This document shows, in pieces, positions 27,336 to 35,599 of a DNA stretch of 64,000 nt. The stretch is from Streptomyces adelaidensis (GTDB taxonomy: Bacteria > Actinomycetota > Actinomycetes > Streptomycetales > Streptomycetaceae), in the NCBI RefSeq assembly GCF_016598475.1, contig NZ_JAEMUX010000035.1, forward strand, positions 1 to 64,000, read 5' to 3'. The notes beneath the pieces were generated by a model, which did no database searches, was not told the origin of the DNA, and saw nothing but the letters and a program-made list of their open reading frames with translations. The translations under genes were made by a program, and so were the position numbers. The stretch's first letter is position 1. The number at the start of each line of letters is the position of its first letter.

Positions 27336-28187
27336 ATGAAGACCTGGTCTGAATCCCAATCCGACTCGCTCTTCGCGGACGTCGATGGTCTGCGGGTCCA
27401 CTACAAACGCGCCGGGCACGGGCCGCCAGTCGTGCTGCTGCACGGCAGCGCCTCGTCCCTGCACCACTTCGAGGGCGTGGCGGCCCTGCTCTCGGAGTCC
27501 TACGACGTCATCCGTCCCGACCTGCCGGGGTGGGGACTCACCGGTCCGCGGGCCGACCGCAACTACCGCGTCCCGACGTACGCGGCGACCGTCGCCCGTT
27601 TCCTGGACGCCCTGGGCGTACGCCGCTGCGCGGTGGTGGGCAACTCGCTCGGCGGGAACATCGCGTGGAACCTCGCGCTGGACCGCCCGGAGCGGGTCAA
27701 CGCCCTGGTGCTCGTCAATGCCACCGGTTACCCGGAGCATTCGCTCCCGGCGGGTATGCGGCTGGCCCGCAACCCGCTGCTGCGTCCCGTGCTGCGCCGG
27801 GCGATGCCACGCCGCGCGATCGAGCGGAACCTGCGCTCGGCCGTCGGCCCGCACTCGGAGATCGTCGACGCGGAGCTGGTGGAGCGGTCGTACCAGCTGA
27901 TGAGCCGGCCCGGAAACCGGTCGGCCTTCGTCGACTTCGTCAACACCGACCAGCCCGACCGCAGTGCGGAGATTCCGCGCATCGCGGTGCCGACGCTGGT
28001 GCTGCGCAGCGCGGCCCTGGATGGCCAGCATTTCGCCCGGGACATCCCCGGCGCCCAGGAGCTGGTCCATCCCGACGGCGGACGCCTGCTGCCGGAAGAG
28101 GAGCCGCAGTGGGTCGGCGGCGCCGTCGCCGGCTTCCTCGGCTCCCCTGCCGACAGCACGCGGCCGCGGCGAGGAGGCCGACCGTGA
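27336..28187 (+). CDS. Alpha/beta hydrolase with altered catalytic triad
   Basis: 283 residues of the MhpC/BphD-like type. The oxyanion region is VVLLHGSASSLHHFEG and the nucleophile elbow is VVGNSLGGNIAWNLAL (Ser104). The end of the protein differs from active relatives. The acid-loop strand reads TLVLRSAALDGQHFARDIPG, without the usual G-x-D-x-x-x-P loop, and the His loop reads HPDGGRLLPEEEPQ, with Arg where the triad His of G-H-x-P-x-E is expected. It may be inactive, have another role, or contain compensating sequence errors. The neighbouring hydrolase at 28184 keeps a full triad. Confidence 0.8.
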   Translation: MKTWSESQSDSLFADVDGLRVHYKRAGHGPPVVLLHGSASSLHHFEGVAALLSESYDVIRPDLPGWGLTGPRADRNYRVPTYAATVARFLDALGVRRCAVVGNSLGGNIAWNLALDRPERVNALVLVNATGYPEHSLPAGMRLARNPLLRPVLRRAMPRRAIERNLRSAVGPHSEIVDAELVERSYQLMSRPGNRSAFVDFVNTDQPDRSAEIPRIAVPTLVLRSAALDGQHFARDIPGAQELVHPDGGRLLPEEEPQWVGGAVAGFLGSPADSTRPRRGGRP

Positions 28188-29080
28188 AGTACTTCGTATC
28201 CACCAGTGAGGACCGCCGTCTCGACCCGGCCTCGCGACAGAACCTGCGCGGCAGCTTCGTCGAGCTGTCCGACGGTGTCACCCACTACGAGCTGGCCGGA
28301 CCCGGGGACGGCGACGTCGTCCTGCTGGCCGGCAGTCTCACGGTTCCGCTGTTCTACTGGGACGCGCTGGCGGCGGAACTCCAGGCCCGGGGGCTGCGCA
28401 CCCTGGCGTGCAGCGCGTACGGGCGCGGCTACTCCGACCGCGTGCGGACGACGTACGACGAGACGCTCTTCGTCCGCCAGCTCTTCGAGCTCAAGGACAA
28501 GCTCGGCATCAGGCAGCCGGTGCATCTGGTCGGCACCTCCATCGGCGGCCTCGTCGCGATGCAGTACGCCGCGCGGCACCGGGAGTCCCTGATGACCCTG
28601 ACCATCGCGGGACCTGCCGGGCTCATCCCCAAGAAGGTGCCGACGGACCGGCTGTTCGCCAGTGACCTGCTGACCGGCTTCGTGGCCCGGCGGTTCGGCC
28701 GCCGGCTGCTGGAGAGCCACCTGGGCCACAACGTGCGCGATCCGCAGCGCCAGGCAGAGCTGACCGCGATGGTCCTCGACGCCTACCGCTACGAAGGTTC
28801 GCTCTACGCGTTCTTCGAAACCCTCCAGCATGTGCCGCTGTCCGGCCGCGCCGAGCTGTTCCGGCGCGCGGGCGACCTGAGCATACCGACACTGCTGCTC
28901 TGGGGCGCCGACGACAACGTCACGCCCATCGAGGCTCTCGACACCGCGCGCTCCCTGTTGAAGCCGCAGGAGTGCCACGTCATCGACTGCGGCCACATGG
29001 CCCCCTACGAACGCCCCCGCGAAGTCGCCGAGCACATCGCCTCGTTCGCGGCAACCCATACCGAAAGGCACAGCTCATGA
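28184..29080 (+). CDS. Alpha/beta hydrolase, meta-cleavage-product-hydrolase-like
   Basis: 298 residues from GTG 28184, which overlaps the preceding stop as GTGA and has a GAGGAGG site. The complete triad is the nucleophile Ser119 in HLVGTSIGGLVAMQYA, Asp in LLLWGADDNVTPIE, and His in DCGHMAPYERPREV. The fold and His loop resemble carbon-carbon hydrolases that split ring-fission products, so it may act after the VOC protein. Esterase activity is the alternative. Confidence 0.85.
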   Translation: MKYFVSTSEDRRLDPASRQNLRGSFVELSDGVTHYELAGPGDGDVVLLAGSLTVPLFYWDALAAELQARGLRTLACSAYGRGYSDRVRTTYDETLFVRQLFELKDKLGIRQPVHLVGTSIGGLVAMQYAARHRESLMTLTIAGPAGLIPKKVPTDRLFASDLLTGFVARRFGRRLLESHLGHNVRDPQRQAELTAMVLDAYRYEGSLYAFFETLQHVPLSGRAELFRRAGDLSIPTLLLWGADDNVTPIEALDTARSLLKPQECHVIDCGHMAPYERPREVAEHIASFAATHTERHSS

Positions 29081-30663
29081 ACCACCACAAGCCCCTCGAC
29101 GTCCTGATCATCGGCGCCGGCCCGACCGGGACCGCCCTGGCGATCGACCTCGCCCGGCGCGGCCTCGCCATCCGTATCGTCAACAAGTCGGACCACATCT
29201 TCGACGGCTCACGGGCCAAGGGCATCCAGCCCCGCAGCCTGGAGGTGCTGGAGGACCTCGGAGCACTCGACTCGGTCCTCGCGAGCGGCAGCACCTATCC
29301 GCTGCTCGGGATCCACGCCGGCCCGCTGGCGGTGCCGTGGCGGATGATGCGCAACCGGCAGCCGAGCGCGGACGTTCCGTACCCCAACACATGGCTGATC
29401 CCCCAGTACAGCACCGACCGCGCGCTGCACGACCGCCTCGAACAGCTCAGCCACCAGGTCGAGTTCGCGACGGAACTCGTCGAACTGACCCAGGACACCG
29501 ACCTCGTCACCGCCAAGGTGGCGGGCCCCGACGGCATCGAGGAGATCACCGCCCGCTACGTCGTCGGCGCCGACGGCGGTTCGAGCGCCGTCCGCAAGCA
29601 GCTCGACATCGGCTTCACCGGGTCCACGGACGAGCAGGACCGGATGATCATCGTGGACGCCGTCACCACGGGCCTGCCCCGTGACCGCTGGCACATGTGG
29701 CCCCGCCCCGGGGGCAGGTTCACCGGCGCCTGCCCCCTGCCCCACAGCGACCTGTTCCAGTGGATGATCCGGCTGGCGGCCGACGAGGAGCCCGTGCTCG
29801 ACGAGGCGCGGCTCAACGAACGGATCCGCTCGACCACCGGCAACAAGCACATCACACTGAGCGACATCCAGTGGACGTCGGTGTTCCGGCCCAACATCCG
29901 CCTCGCCGAGAGCTACGGCCAGGGTCGCGTCTTCCTCGCCGGGGACGCCGCCCACGTGCACACCCCGGCCGGCGCCCAGGGGCTGAACACCGGCATCCAG
30001 GACGCCTACAACCTCGGCTGGAAGCTCGCCCAGGTCCTGGCCGGCGCCGACCCCGCGCTCCTGGACACCTACGAGGCCGAACGCATGCCGATCGCGGCCG
30101 CGGTGCTCGGGCTGTCCACGAAGAAGTACGACGGCATCGCCAAGCTCGACCCGTCGAGCCTCAAGCGCGGCAAGGACGAACAGCAGCTCGCCCTCACCTA
30201 CTTCGGCGGCCCCCTCGCCCCCGCCGACAGCAACCGCACCACGACACTGCGCGTCGGCGACCGGGCTCCGGACGCCGTGCTGACCGGCAGCGCCGGCAAG
30301 CACGTCAGGCTGTTCGACGTCATGCGCGGACCGCACTTCACCGTCCTGGCCCACGGCCGCGACGCCGCCCAGGCCCTCGACCAGCTCGAATGGCCGTCGA
30401 CCGGCGCGCAGTTGAAGCGGATCGCCGTCGGCTCCACCGCCGAACGCGCGGACCACGTCCTCACCGACTCCGCGGGAACACTCGGCTCGGTCCACGGCCT
30501 CACCGAGGACACCCTGCTGCTCGTCCGCCCCGACGGCTACATCGGCCACATCGCGACCGGCGACTTCCTCACCAGCACCCGCGCCGCCATCCAGGCGATG
30601 ACGCCCCCCGCGGGGAACCACACCGTATCGGAGGCCTCCCCCGGTACGGGGCGCGTCGCATGA
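29077..30663 (+). CDS. Second FAD-dependent aromatic monooxygenase
   Basis: 528 residues. It overlaps the previous stop as ATGA. FAD motif VLIIGAGPTGTALAIDLARR, DG motif VVGADGGSSAVRKQLDI, GD motif VFLAGDAAHVHTPAGAQGLN with TGIQDAYNLGWKLAQVL. The C-terminal thioredoxin-like domain ends VRPDGYIGHIATGDF. It is only distantly related to the monooxygenase at 25459, so the two probably hydroxylate different positions or intermediates. PgaE/MhpA-type phenolic hydroxylation is the general expectation. Confidence 0.88.
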   Translation: MNHHKPLDVLIIGAGPTGTALAIDLARRGLAIRIVNKSDHIFDGSRAKGIQPRSLEVLEDLGALDSVLASGSTYPLLGIHAGPLAVPWRMMRNRQPSADVPYPNTWLIPQYSTDRALHDRLEQLSHQVEFATELVELTQDTDLVTAKVAGPDGIEEITARYVVGADGGSSAVRKQLDIGFTGSTDEQDRMIIVDAVTTGLPRDRWHMWPRPGGRFTGACPLPHSDLFQWMIRLAADEEPVLDEARLNERIRSTTGNKHITLSDIQWTSVFRPNIRLAESYGQGRVFLAGDAAHVHTPAGAQGLNTGIQDAYNLGWKLAQVLAGADPALLDTYEAERMPIAAAVLGLSTKKYDGIAKLDPSSLKRGKDEQQLALTYFGGPLAPADSNRTTTLRVGDRAPDAVLTGSAGKHVRLFDVMRGPHFTVLAHGRDAAQALDQLEWPSTGAQLKRIAVGSTAERADHVLTDSAGTLGSVHGLTEDTLLLVRPDGYIGHIATGDFLTSTRAAIQAMTPPAGNHTVSEASPGTGRVA

Positions 30664-31973
30664 GCCGTGTACTGCTGCGCGGCGCGCGGGTCGTCACCAT
30701 GGCTCCGGGCCGACCCGACGCCGAGCGTGCCGACATCCTCGTCGACGGCGACCGCATCGTCCTGATCGGCGAGAACCTGGACGCGCCCGACGCCGAACCT
30801 GTCGACCTCACCGGGCGCGTGATCATCCCCGGTCTGGTCAACGCACACCTGCACACCTGGCAGACCGGGCTGCGTGCCGTGGGCGCCGACTGGACGCTCA
30901 TGGAGTACCTCACCCACCTGCACGGGGGCGCCGTCCGGCACTACGGGCCCGACGACATGTACGTCAGCAATCTCGCCGGCGCGCTGAACCAGATCGACTG
31001 CGGCACCACCACCCTCGGCGACTGGTGCCACAACAGCCTGACGCCCGAGCACGCCGACGCGGCCGTCGAAGGGCTTCTCCAGGCCGGCATCCGGGCCGTC
31101 TTCCTGCATGGCACCCCCTACCGGGATCCGGACCTCCCGCATCCGCTCGCCGAGATCGACCGACTGCTGGACGGCCCTGTCCGCGGCCATGCCCTGCTCA
31201 CCCTCGGCATGGCCGTCCAGGGGCCGCAGTACTCCTCCCCCGACACCGCGGTGGCCGACTTCCGGGCCGCGGCCGAACGCTCTCTCGTCGTGTCCCTCCA
31301 CCAGAGCGGCGGGGAACTCGCGCCCGGCTGGGACGCCGTACGCACGGCCGGACTGTTCGGTCCCCGCACCAACGTGGTGCACGGCTCCGACATGCCCGAC
31401 AGCTGGGTCAAGACACTCGTCGAGGCAGGCGTCACCTTCACCAGCACCCCCGAGAACGAACTCGGCCAGGGTCACGGCACTCCCGTCACCGGCGCCCTGC
31501 TGCGCCACGGCGGAGCCCCGTCGCTCGGCACCGACGTCGACACCGTCGTGCCCGGCCAGGTCCTCACCGCCGCCCGTGTCGCCCTCGCCCACCAGCGCGG
31601 CCTCGATCACGCCGACCACCGGCAGCGCACCGGCACGCACGCCACCACTGCGTCTCTCACCGCCAAGCAGGCTCTGGCGTGGGCCACCGTCGAAGGCGCG
31701 AAGGCGCTCGGCCTGGCCGATCAGGTCGGCCGCATCGAGCCGGGCATGCAGGCCGACCTCGTCGCCGTCGACACCCGTGCCCTGAACCTGTGGCCCGCCC
31801 ACCATCCGATCGCCGCCGCCCTGCACTGCGACATCGCGAACATCGAAGCGGTCATGGTCGCCGGCCGCTGGCGCAAACGCGACCACGCCCTGCTCGACTG
31901 CGACCTCGACAAGGTCAAGGACCGGCTCCAGGAGTCGGGCGAACGGCTCCTCCGCGCGATGGACGGGGTGTGA
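30660..31973 (+). CDS. Amidohydrolase (cytosine-deaminase/TrzN-like)
   Basis: 437 residues, overlapping the previous stop as ATGA. A metal-dependent barrel hydrolase: NAHLHTWQTGLRAVG carries the first His-x-His, VSLHQSGGE and NVVHGSDMPD the later His residues, and LGTDVDTVVPG the metal Asp. The N- and C-terminal beta-sandwich halves (LLRGARVVTMAPG; GRIEPGMQADLVAVDT) frame it. Relatives deaminate or dechlorinate N-heterocycles and purine-like compounds. An amidohydrolase inside an aromatic-type cluster suggests a nitrogen-containing or amine-substituted substrate, which is inference. Confidence 0.85.
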   Translation: MSRVLLRGARVVTMAPGRPDAERADILVDGDRIVLIGENLDAPDAEPVDLTGRVIIPGLVNAHLHTWQTGLRAVGADWTLMEYLTHLHGGAVRHYGPDDMYVSNLAGALNQIDCGTTTLGDWCHNSLTPEHADAAVEGLLQAGIRAVFLHGTPYRDPDLPHPLAEIDRLLDGPVRGHALLTLGMAVQGPQYSSPDTAVADFRAAAERSLVVSLHQSGGELAPGWDAVRTAGLFGPRTNVVHGSDMPDSWVKTLVEAGVTFTSTPENELGQGHGTPVTGALLRHGGAPSLGTDVDTVVPGQVLTAARVALAHQRGLDHADHRQRTGTHATTASLTAKQALAWATVEGAKALGLADQVGRIEPGMQADLVAVDTRALNLWPAHHPIAAALHCDIANIEAVMVAGRWRKRDHALLDCDLDKVKDRLQESGERLLRAMDGV

Positions 31974-33221
31974 GCGCTCGCAGCCGGCTGCCCGCGGCAC
32001 CCGGGCAGCCACGCGTCGGCGCGCGTCCTCGCCGGCCGGCCGTACCGCGGGACACCGCGTTCCGGCTGGTGGCACCGGCCTTCGCCGGGACGATGCTGGG
32101 CACCACCCTGCCCACCCCGCTGTACGTGCTCTACCAGCAGCGCCTGGGCTTCTCGACGCTCATGAGCACGGTGATCCTCGCCGCGTACGCGGTGGGCGTC
32201 CTGACCGCACTGGTGCTGTTCGGACGTCCTCGGACGGCGGCGCACCCTGCTGCCCGGACTCGCCTGCGCCGCACTCAGCGCTCTGGTGTTCCTGGAGGCG
32301 GACAATCTCACCCTGCTGATCACCGGCCGCGTCCTGTCGGGCCTGTCCGCCGGCATCTTCACCGGCACAGCGACCGCCGCACTGGTCGACCTGGCCGGCA
32401 GGGACGCGGGTGAACGCGCCACCCTGGTGGGCACGGTGGCGAACATGGGCGGCCTGGGCGCGGGACCGCTGCTGTCAGGGCTGCTCGCCCAGCTCGCCCC
32501 GGCACCGCTGCGGTTGCCGTTCGAGGTGCACCTCGGCATGCTCGCCCTGGTCACGGCCGGCATCTGGCTGATGCCGCAACCGGTCGAGATCACCGGACGG
32601 CCGCGAGCGCGCATCACCCGCCCGAGGGTGCCCGAGCAGGTGCGGGCCACCTTCCTACGGGCGTCGATCGCCGGATTCGCGAGCTTCGCGGTGCTCGGGC
32701 TGTTCACGGCGGTCGTACCGTCGTTTCTCGGGCAGCTGCTGCACCTGTCCGATCCCGCGCTCTCGGGCGCCGTGGTCTGCACGGTGTTCGCCGCCTCGGC
32801 CATCGGCCAGATCACACTCGTACGCCCCCTGGGGCGAGCGGCCCAGCCCGTCGGGTGTGCTCTGCTGATCGCGGGCATGGCCCTGCTGATCGCGGGACTC
32901 GCCGCCGAATCGCTGGTACTCCTGCTGGGCGCCGCCGTGACAGCCGGGCTGGGGCAAGGGGTGAGTTTTCGCGCGGGACTGGCCGCGATCAACGCCGAAG
33001 CGCCCGCCGGGCAGCGGGCGGAGGTCGCCTCGACGTTCTTCATCGTGCTCTACGTCGCCATCTCCGTGCCCGTGGTGGGCGTCGGGGTGGCCGCCGACGT
33101 CGTGGGGCTTCGGGCGGCCGGGATCGGCTTCGGCGTGGCGGTGGCCCTGTTGGCCGCGAGCGCGCTGGTGGCGGTGCGCCGGTCGACGGCCAGTACGGGG
33201 AGCGGATCGTCGACCTCGTGA
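31970..33221 (+). pseudogene. MFS transporter with a frameshift/deletion
   Basis: GTG 31970 overlaps the amidohydrolase stop. The N-terminal helix region FAGTMLGTTLPTPLYVLYQQ leads to AAYAVGVLTALVLFGR. The frame then breaks near 32222-32240, in the loop that normally carries motif A (GRLSDxxGRR); part of that loop is missing. The other frame continues through LACAALSALVFLEAD and about eight more membrane segments to 33221. It is the likely uptake (or efflux) protein of the cluster. If the break is real it is non-functional. Confidence 0.75.
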
Positions 33222-33264
33222 TGAACGGGCTTGTGGACGGGGGCACACAGCCGCGAGACATCCG

Positions 33265-33286
33265 CCGCCCGGGCGATCGCGGGCGG
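33265..33286. terminator. Inverted repeat between convergent transcription units
   Basis: CCGCCC (33265-33270), a 10-base loop, GGGCGG (33281-33286). It lies in the 80-base gap between the ends of the MFS gene and the leftward sensor-kinase gene and may stop transcription from both sides. The stem is short and without a T-run. Confidence 0.35.
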
Positions 33287-33301
33287 ACACCAGGTCGGCG
33301 G

Positions 33302-34840
33302 TCACCAACACGACGTGCCACCGTTCCGTTCATCCGGGGGCCGCGCGGGGAGTACGAGACGGAAGGTGCACCCCTTGCCCGGGGCGGTGTCGAGTTCCAG
33401 ACGGCCGCCGTGGCCCTCCGCGATCGCGGAGGCGATGGAAAGGCCCAGGCCGCTGCCGCCGTGGGCACGGGAGCGGGAGGGGTCGGCACGGTAGAAGCGC
33501 TCGAAGACGTGCTCGGCGTTCCGGGCGGCGAGTCCTGGCCCTTCGTCCGCCACCTCGACGACGCCGACAGGCGTGCCGTGCGGCAGGGGTGGTGACGCGC
33601 TGGTGCGTCCCGGGCGGTCCGCTCCGCAGGTGTCCGCATTCACTCGGGTCTCGCCCACCCTGACATGGACCGGAGTGCCGGACGGGGTGTACAGACGGGC
33701 GTTGGAGAGCAGGTTCTCCACGATCTGTCTCAGCCGGTGGGGGTCCCCGGTGGCTTCGACCACGTCCAGTTCGCCGCTGCCCACCGGGTCCGGCAGCGGG
33801 CCCAGGTCGACCGGATGGCTCGCCCCGTGCAGGGCGGCGGTCCGCACGGCGTCCGCCGCCAGGGAGAGCAGGTCCACCGGGGCGCTGTCGTACGACGGTT
33901 CCCTGTCCAGCAGGGCCAGGAGCTGGAGATCGTCGACGAGGAGGCCCATGCGCTCCGCGTTCTGTGCGATGAGCTGATGGGCCTCGTCCTGCTCGTCGGC
34001 CGACAGACGCGCTCGGCGCAGTGCGAGCTGTGCGTAGCCCTGGATGGCGGTGAGGGGGGTGCGCAGTTCGTGGCCGGCGTCGGCGACGAAGCGCCGCATG
34101 CGCGCCTCGGACGCCTCCCGCTCGCCCAGGGCCTGCCGCAGCCTCTCCAGCATGGAGTTCAGCACCCGGCCGAGCCGCCCGATCTCGGTGCGGGGATCGG
34201 TGTCGGGGAGTCGCAGATCGAGCTGCCCCGCGCTGATGCGCTCGGCGGTGTCCTCCATGCGCGTCAGCGGGAGCAGGCCGAGCCGCACGACCCAGCGGCC
34301 CAGCGCGAGGAGGGCGGCGACGGTGATGGCGAGCAGCACGGCATCGAGCCAGAGGCTCTTGGAAGTGGCACCGTCGACCGTGTCCAGCGGCAGGGCCACG
34401 ACGGCGTGCATGTCGTCCGGGCCGGAACTCAGCAACACCCTCCACCGGCTGTCGCCGCTGACGGCATCCACCGTCGCCGGGTGACCGTCCCGTATACCGA
34501 GCTCCACCACCGAATCCGCGATCCGAGGCCCTGGCGTGCCGTCGGCACCGAGCGAGACGTCCGTCCGGCGGCCGGAGGCGTCATAGAAGTAGACGCGGAA
34601 GTCCGAGGGCAGGACGCCGGGCCGTCCGCCGGGAATGCCCCCTCTGCTCGCGTCGACGTAGGCGGGGGAGGGAGGGTGGAAGTCGGCGAGCTGCTGGTCG
34701 ACGCGGTCCAGCAGCCACGAGCGCAGCACCACGAAGCCGAAGACCTGGGAGACGACGACGGCGACCGTCGCCAGCGCGGTGACGCCCAGGATCAGGCGTC
34801 GGCGCAGGGACCCGGGCGGGCGGGGAAGCAGCGGCTTCAC
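33302..34840 (-). CDS. Membrane sensor histidine kinase (OmpR partner), copy 2
   Basis: 512 residues from GTG 34840. It has a first membrane helix at 15-37, an extracellular sensor of about 125 residues containing LPSDFRVYFYDASGRR, and a second membrane helix at about 165-182. HAMP follows (ERISAGQLDLRLPD), then HisKA FVADAGHELRTPLTAIQGY with His257, and the ATPase domain (VENLLSNARLYTP, DEGPGLAARN, SGLGLSIASAI, GKGCTFRLVLP). It overlaps its response regulator by GTGA. It is clearly paralogous to the kinase at 39480-41186, sharing VDGATSK, DEGPGL and RPGRTS segments. Confidence 0.92.
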   Translation of the reverse strand: MKPLLPRPPGSLRRRLILGVTALATVAVVVSQVFGFVVLRSWLLDRVDQQLADFHPPSPAYVDASRGGIPGGRPGVLPSDFRVYFYDASGRRTDVSLGADGTPGPRIADSVVELGIRDGHPATVDAVSGDSRWRVLLSSGPDDMHAVVALPLDTVDGATSKSLWLDAVLLAITVAALLALGRWVVRLGLLPLTRMEDTAERISAGQLDLRLPDTDPRTEIGRLGRVLNSMLERLRQALGEREASEARMRRFVADAGHELRTPLTAIQGYAQLALRRARLSADEQDEAHQLIAQNAERMGLLVDDLQLLALLDREPSYDSAPVDLLSLAADAVRTAALHGASHPVDLGPLPDPVGSGELDVVEATGDPHRLRQIVENLLSNARLYTPSGTPVHVRVGETRVNADTCGADRPGRTSASPPLPHGTPVGVVEVADEGPGLAARNAEHVFERFYRADPSRSRAHGGSGLGLSIASAIAEGHGGRLELDTAPGKGCTFRLVLPARPPDERNGGTSCW

Positions 34841-35571
34841 TGGTCCGCCGCCCCGCGCGGCAGCCGCAGGCAGTAGCCGACACCGCGCACGGTATGGATG
34901 AGCGGCGGTTCGAAGCGGTCGATCTTCTTGCGCAGGTATCTGACGTACGTCTCGACGATGCGGGCGTCGCCGGAGAAGTCGTAGCTCCACACATGATCGA
35001 GGATCTGGGCCCTGCTCAGCACCCGGCCCGGATTGGCCATCAGATAGGCCAGCAGCTTGAACTCGGTCGGCGACAGCGCAACGTAGTGCCCGGCGCGGTG
35101 CACCTCATGCGCCCCCTCGTCGAGCTCGAGGTCGGCGTAGCGCAGCACGGTCTCCGCGACGAGCAGTTCCGTCCCCTGGGCGGCTGTGCGGCGCAGGATG
35201 GCCTCGATGCGCAGGAGCACCTCCTCGATGTGGAACGGCTTCGTCACGTAGTCGTCGCCGCCGGAGCTCAGACCCTTGATGCGGTCGTCGACGTCGGTGC
35301 GGGCGGTCAGGAACAGCACGGGAACGCCGTTCCCGGCCGCCCGCAGGCGTTGCGTGACCCCGAAGCCGTCCAGGTCGGGGAGCATCACGTCGAGCAGCAC
35401 CAGGTGCGGTTCCCGCCGTTCGATCTCGACGAGGGCGGACTGGCCGTCCTCCGCCCCGCTCACCTCGTATCCGGTGAGACGGAGGGTGGACTCCAACAGA
35501 GTGCGGATGCTGGGTTCGTCCTCGACCACGAGGAGCCTGTACCGCGCCCTGTCCGCGGGCTGCTCTGTCAT
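34837..35571 (-). CDS. OmpR-type response regulator, copy 2
   Basis: 244 residues. The receiver has VVEDEPSIRTLL, Asp61 in LLDVMLPDLDGFG, and DDYVTKPFHIEEVL. The winged-helix domain reads LSPTEFKLLAYLMANPGRVL, then VETYVRYLRKKIDRFEPPLI with the final HTVRGVGYCLRLP. An upstream frame extends to 35745, but ATG 35571 is the family start. It lies 28 bases after the GT39 gene in the same leftward block and is paralogous to the regulator at 41183-41929. Confidence 0.92.
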   Translation of the reverse strand: MTEQPADRARYRLLVVEDEPSIRTLLESTLRLTGYEVSGAEDGQSALVEIERREPHLVLLDVMLPDLDGFGVTQRLRAAGNGVPVLFLTARTDVDDRIKGLSSGGDDYVTKPFHIEEVLLRIEAILRRTAAQGTELLVAETVLRYADLELDEGAHEVHRAGHYVALSPTEFKLLAYLMANPGRVLSRAQILDHVWSYDFSGDARIVETYVRYLRKKIDRFEPPLIHTVRGVGYCLRLPRGAADQ

Positions 35572-35599
35572 CGTGCTGTGCGGTCCGTTCTGTCGCTGC

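Noticed and set aside
30537..32075. A 512-codon minus-strand frame over the amidohydrolase
   Set aside because: Antisense shadow; the plus strand has all amidohydrolase metal motifs and start-stop overlaps with its neighbours.
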